A stretch of DNA of 23,878 nt from JBBTQS01 sp964627055 (GTDB lineage Bacteria > Patescibacteriota > Patescibacteriia > Magasanikbacterales > JBBTQS01), in contig CAZVGV010000014.1 of the NCBI GenBank assembly GCA_964627055.1, forward strand, positions 1 to 23,878. Reading direction: 5' to 3'. The notes under the pieces were generated by a model that saw only the letters and a list, made by a program, of their open reading frames with translations, searched no databases and had not been told where the DNA came from. The position numbers and the translations under genes were made by a program. Of this stretch, positions 21,183 through 23,878 are shown piece by piece; within the stretch, counting starts at the first letter, position 1; each line of letters starts with the position of its first letter.

Positions 21183-21779
21183 TTATTTAACGCCGCCGAG
21201 AATCAGGATGTGCGGCCCTTCAAAAAGAGAAAAGAGAAAACGATCCACTACTTGCTGTCGCTCGTGATACTCCTGTGCTGTGAAGTGGGTGTACCGAATT
21301 GGCCCACCAAGATCCTCCTCATACTTTTTGATCGCTCTCCCCAATCGCTTCGGATCCATATCGCCAACACAGAGCATGTCTGTCGGTGCGTCAGACTCAC
21401 GAACGAATTGCCCGGTAAGCAGTAGTACTTGCATCTCAGGAAATGCCTTGAGGAGATCGTCTGTGAATTGTCGCTGGCCTACCGATTCAGATTTCAAAAG
21501 CAATGCGCGCAACTCGTCATAATAGAGTGACTTCTCACACAGTCGGTACCACACACGACGATTCGCCCCAGCATCCTCCAAGGTCGTCAGTGTCACGTCC
21601 GGAGTAACAATCTCAATGATGCCTGCAGCAACCAAATGCGCCAATTCACGGCGCACCGCATTAATCTGACTCTTCAATTCCCGTGCCATCTCACGAACAA
21701 AATACGCCGTCTCCGGGTGCGTGAAGAAGAGGCGCAGCAATCGTAATCGAGTCTTTGAACCAAAAAGGTGTTCGAGCAT
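21183..21779 (-). CDS. Winged-helix protein with nucleotidyltransferase-like C-terminal domain
   Basis: 198 residues from the ATG at 21777-21779, which has AGGA just upstream and lies right after a promoter; the frame extends to 21908 only across that promoter and the divergent gene. Residues 1-75 are a winged helix (MLEHLFGSKTRLRLLRLFF, YFVREMARELKSQINAVRRELAHLVAAGIIE with recognition helix, then a beta wing). Residues about 110-175 look like an MNT-type nucleotidyltransferase core (MQVLLLTGQFVRE, TDMLCVGDMD), but the catalytic G-S-x10-D-x-D triad is not intact. Families of this type are common in CPR as predicted transcriptional regulators. First gene of the long minus-strand operon, so it may regulate it or the divergent gene (inference). 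Confidence 0.78.
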   Translation of the reverse strand: MLEHLFGSKTRLRLLRLFFTHPETAYFVREMARELKSQINAVRRELAHLVAAGIIEIVTPDVTLTTLEDAGANRRVWYRLCEKSLYYDELRALLLKSESVGQRQFTDDLLKAFPEMQVLLLTGQFVRESDAPTDMLCVGDMDPKRLGRAIKKYEEDLGGPIRYTHFTAQEYHERQQVVDRFLFSLFEGPHILILGGVK

Positions 21780-21803
21780 AGCTTCCTGTGCAGACACGGA
21801 TCT

Positions 21804-21833
21804 AGTATAATGGTCCCAAGTGTTAAACGTCAA
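21804..21833 (-). promoter_or_regulatory. Promoter of the long minus-strand operon
   Basis: Minus strand TTGACG (21828-21833), 18 bases, TATACT (21804-21809). Transcription should start near 21797, about 18 bases before the ATG at 21779. Confidence 0.65.
21806..21811 (+). promoter_or_regulatory. -10 element of the divergent plus-strand gene
   Basis: A perfect TATAAT lies 28 bases before the ATG at 21839 and overlaps the minus-strand -10 box (21804-21809) by four bases, so the two promoters cannot be used at once. No good -35 is seen (ttcctg at 21783-21788), which suggests an activator. Confidence 0.5.
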
Positions 21834-21838
21834 AAAAC

Positions 21839-23878
21839 ATGCGCGCATTTCAGTCCCATATAGGCGTGCACGAGTTCTTCGTGGAAGGCAATGATCCAGA
21901 CGCCTCACAAGTCATCGTCCACATCACCGAACCAGCCAACGAAACCGAATACCGACGTGGATACATCTTCATGATTGCACAGGCAGACCATGCCCCCATG
22001 AAGACCATCGAAACTATCAACGCGTGGGTACAAGAAATCGAAACTGGTTTTTACGAAGAGCCGCTCCATCGTGACTCTGCCTCTGCACATTTCGAACATT
22101 TGCTCGAACGCGTAAACCGCAAAAGTGCCGCACTTCTACGCGACTTGAAGAGTCGTGATGCTTCTTTAAGTTTGGTTATTGGCATGGTCAATGAACAGAC
22201 CCTAGCCTTCGCACTTCGCGGCGTGCCGATCGGTTATGTCGCATACAAGGACAAGAAGAGTAACAAGATCAACACCATCGACGTGACATCAGAGAATGCA
22301 GAACCCGATTCAGACACACAACTCTTCGGTTCTATCATCAACGGCGCCCTCCACGCCGGTGACTCTGTATTCTTCGGTACCCCAGAAATCGCCGAGCAAC
22401 TCAAGCTCGCTGAAATTACTTCTGTGCTCGAGCAAAAGACACCAATCAAGGGAGCAGCTCATTTCCAGAACGCCCTGGCACGTATTGTAAAAGAATCTTC
22501 GTATGGTGGTGTATTCCTAGAGCGCGTACCTGCATCTGCTGCTGTTGAGCAGTCCGAACCGCTCGTCACACATCACAAACAAGCAAAGCGTGATTCAATT
22601 TCATCACTTATTGATTCACAGGAGGCAACCGAAGAAACCCTTGCTCCTTCGCTTTTCTCCAACATGCGTAAGCGACTTGAAGCAACACTACAAAGTTCAC
22701 GCGGAGCTACAGAAGAAGACGCGGATGATGAACCACTCCCATCCATCACAGCCGCTACACGCCATCGCGAACGTATCGCCGCAATGCGTGATGGCCGCAC
22801 TACAAGTGGTGGTGCATATCTTCATACCATCGGCAGCGCGATTGCCCGCGGTGTACGCGTCGCACTCCCCACCATCGTTCGCTGGAGTCGTGCGCTCATC
22901 GTTTTTGTGATTATGGCTGCGGAGACACTGTTCTTTGTCATCACCAACATGGGCGGTCGTCGACGTGAATTCATCGACTACTGGAAACGTAACTCTAGTG
23001 AACGTTGGGACCGAACCACTGAGTGGTTTGGCACCCTCAGCTGGCCGCACAAGATTGCGACAGTCGCTGCAGGGGTATGTGTAGCTGCCTTCGTAATTGG
23101 ATTGGGCATCAATCAGTGGAACCGCGCATCTGTGCAACAAGCACAAGAGTACGCAAATACCGTTACGAGCATCGAAGCACTCATCTCCTCTGCAGAGTCT
23201 TCGCTGATTTATAACGAAGAATCTCGTGCACGAGCCACAATGACACAAGCACGCACTGCAATCGACAGTCTCCCGAACAAATCGATTGATGAGGAGAATA
23301 CACGCAATCGTCTGTCGAGCAAGCTTGCCGGACTTGAAGAACGTATCCGCCACGCCACACATGTCTCACTAACTGAACTTGTTGCAACAAGCGCTTCTGG
23401 TATTAACCCAACAGCGCTTCTTCTCACCAAGAATTTCCTCGTCGTTGCTGATCCGGCGAAGAAACTCCTCACTCTTGAGCGCGGTTCTCAAAAAATTTCG
23501 ACCGAGAATGATGTCCCAGCGCTTTCAGACTTTATCGGTCGCGTTTCAGCAGAGGGCAATGTATTCTTCATCAGCCGTTCAGAATCTATTCAATGGAAGA
23601 ACCAAGCAGATGATGTAAAGGTAGCCACGACCATTCCAGGTTCTGGACTCTTCGACGCTGCGATTTATAACGATCGCCTGTACTCGCTTGTCCCCAGTGA
23701 AAACATGATCTACCGCCACGGACGGTACCAGGAAGGCTTCGGCACCGGTACTGCATGGGCAAAAGGCACTATTGATCTTCGCAACACAGTAAGCATCGCC
23801 ATTGACGGTAATGTATGGGCGCTTGAGAAGTCAGGCAAAGTCCACCTTTTCGAACGCGGCGAGGAAAAACCTATCACA
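21839..23878 (+). CDS. Large membrane protein: degenerate PP2C-like domain, two membrane helices, beta-propeller (3' end outside window)
   Basis: An open frame of 680 codons without a stop from ATG 21839-21841 to the window edge. Residues 1-230 resemble a PP2C-type phosphatase: GYIFMIAQADHAPMKTIETI, SLVIGMVNEQTLAFALRGVPIGYVAYK and LHAGDSVFFGTPEIAEQL align with the strands that carry the metal-binding Asp in active members, but the DGxGG, GDS and SDG motifs are missing, so it is probably non-catalytic. Residues 231-345 are a charged linker. Hydrophobic helices lie at 351-370 and 405-425. Residues 428-510 form a long polar helix, probably coiled coil. From 515 on, repeated strands (LLLTKNFLVVADPAKKLLTL, VSIAIDGNVWALEKSGKVHLF) suggest a beta-propeller that continues past the edge. 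No clear ribosome site. Function unknown. Confidence 0.78.
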   Translation, partial: MRAFQSHIGVHEFFVEGNDPDASQVIVHITEPANETEYRRGYIFMIAQADHAPMKTIETINAWVQEIETGFYEEPLHRDSASAHFEHLLERVNRKSAALLRDLKSRDASLSLVIGMVNEQTLAFALRGVPIGYVAYKDKKSNKINTIDVTSENAEPDSDTQLFGSIINGALHAGDSVFFGTPEIAEQLKLAEITSVLEQKTPIKGAAHFQNALARIVKESSYGGVFLERVPASAAVEQSEPLVTHHKQAKRDSISSLIDSQEATEETLAPSLFSNMRKRLEATLQSSRGATEEDADDEPLPSITAATRHRERIAAMRDGRTTSGGAYLHTIGSAIARGVRVALPTIVRWSRALIVFVIMAAETLFFVITNMGGRRREFIDYWKRNSSERWDRTTEWFGTLSWPHKIATVAAGVCVAAFVIGLGINQWNRASVQQAQEYANTVTSIEALISSAESSLIYNEESRARATMTQARTAIDSLPNKSIDEENTRNRLSSKLAGLEERIRHATHVSLTELVATSASGINPTALLLTKNFLVVADPAKKLLTLERGSQKISTENDVPALSDFIGRVSAEGNVFFISRSESIQWKNQADDVKVATTIPGSGLFDAAIYNDRLYSLVPSENMIYRHGRYQEGFGTGTAWAKGTIDLRNTVSIAIDGNVWALEKSGKVHLFERGEEKPIT

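Noticed and set aside
1..23878. Genetic code 25 (TGA read as glycine)
   Set aside because: TGA ends several genes precisely where the next begins (1959-1961, 15686-15688, 20761-20763) and no conserved protein has an in-frame TGA.
1..23878. CRISPR array, insertion sequence with transposase, or rRNA
   Set aside because: No set of regularly spaced direct repeats, no transposase or integrase frame and no rRNA sequence was seen; the two 45-bp copies are only two and not spacer-separated.

Overview
The window looks like a chromosomal segment of a small-genome bacterium of the Candidate Phyla Radiation (Patescibacteria). The signs are single-chain glycyl-tRNA synthetase, a short TsaB, a short DNA polymerase III delta-prime without zinc cysteines, DUF4012, a membrane-anchored TPR protein, and a large mosaic of pseudo-phosphatase, membrane and beta-propeller parts, all packed tightly. 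TGA is used as a stop (for example at 1959-1961 and 20761-20763), so this is genetic code 11, not the code 25 of Gracilibacteria/Absconditabacteria. A finer taxonomic call is not possible from this sequence.

Layout. Almost everything is on the minus strand. Positions 1-311 hold the start of a HlyD/RND adaptor protein. Positions 447-1196 hold an orphan gene resembling an isopenicillin N synthase-type oxygenase with a damaged metal site. Positions 1321-2927 hold a methyltransferase translationally coupled to an aminoglycoside phosphotransferase-like kinase. Positions 2977-3628 form a stable-RNA unit read right to left from a consensus promoter: tRNA-Tyr, tRNA-Thr(UGU), rpmG, tRNA-Trp, terminator. 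Positions 3656-6692 hold two more orphan genes of unknown function (100 and 749 residues), each with its own promoter, strong Shine-Dalgarno and terminator. Positions 6689-7490 hold a DedA/VTT membrane protein and tRNA-Thr(GGU).

From 21779 down to 7672 fourteen genes run head to tail with gaps of 0-60 bases: winged-helix/NTase-like protein, tsaB-like, GT2, DUF4012, mreB, GT4, MFS, holB, Asp-box lipoprotein, frr, glyS, M16 peptidase, tpiA and a TPR protein. This mixes cell-envelope assembly (GT2, DUF4012, MreB, GT4) with translation (frr, glyS, tsaB), replication (holB) and metabolism (tpiA). At 21839 the direction flips, and a gene of at least 680 codons runs off the right end on the plus strand.

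The most unusual structure is a 45-bp palindromic cassette, 43/45 identical in two places, lying directly 5' of both threonine tRNA genes. Each copy is followed by an inverted copy of the 5' end of its own tRNA, so the flank can pair with the tRNA gene it precedes. The 749-residue orphan protein, with two internally repeated winged-helix-like modules and a coiled-coil tail, is the best candidate for an undescribed protein family.
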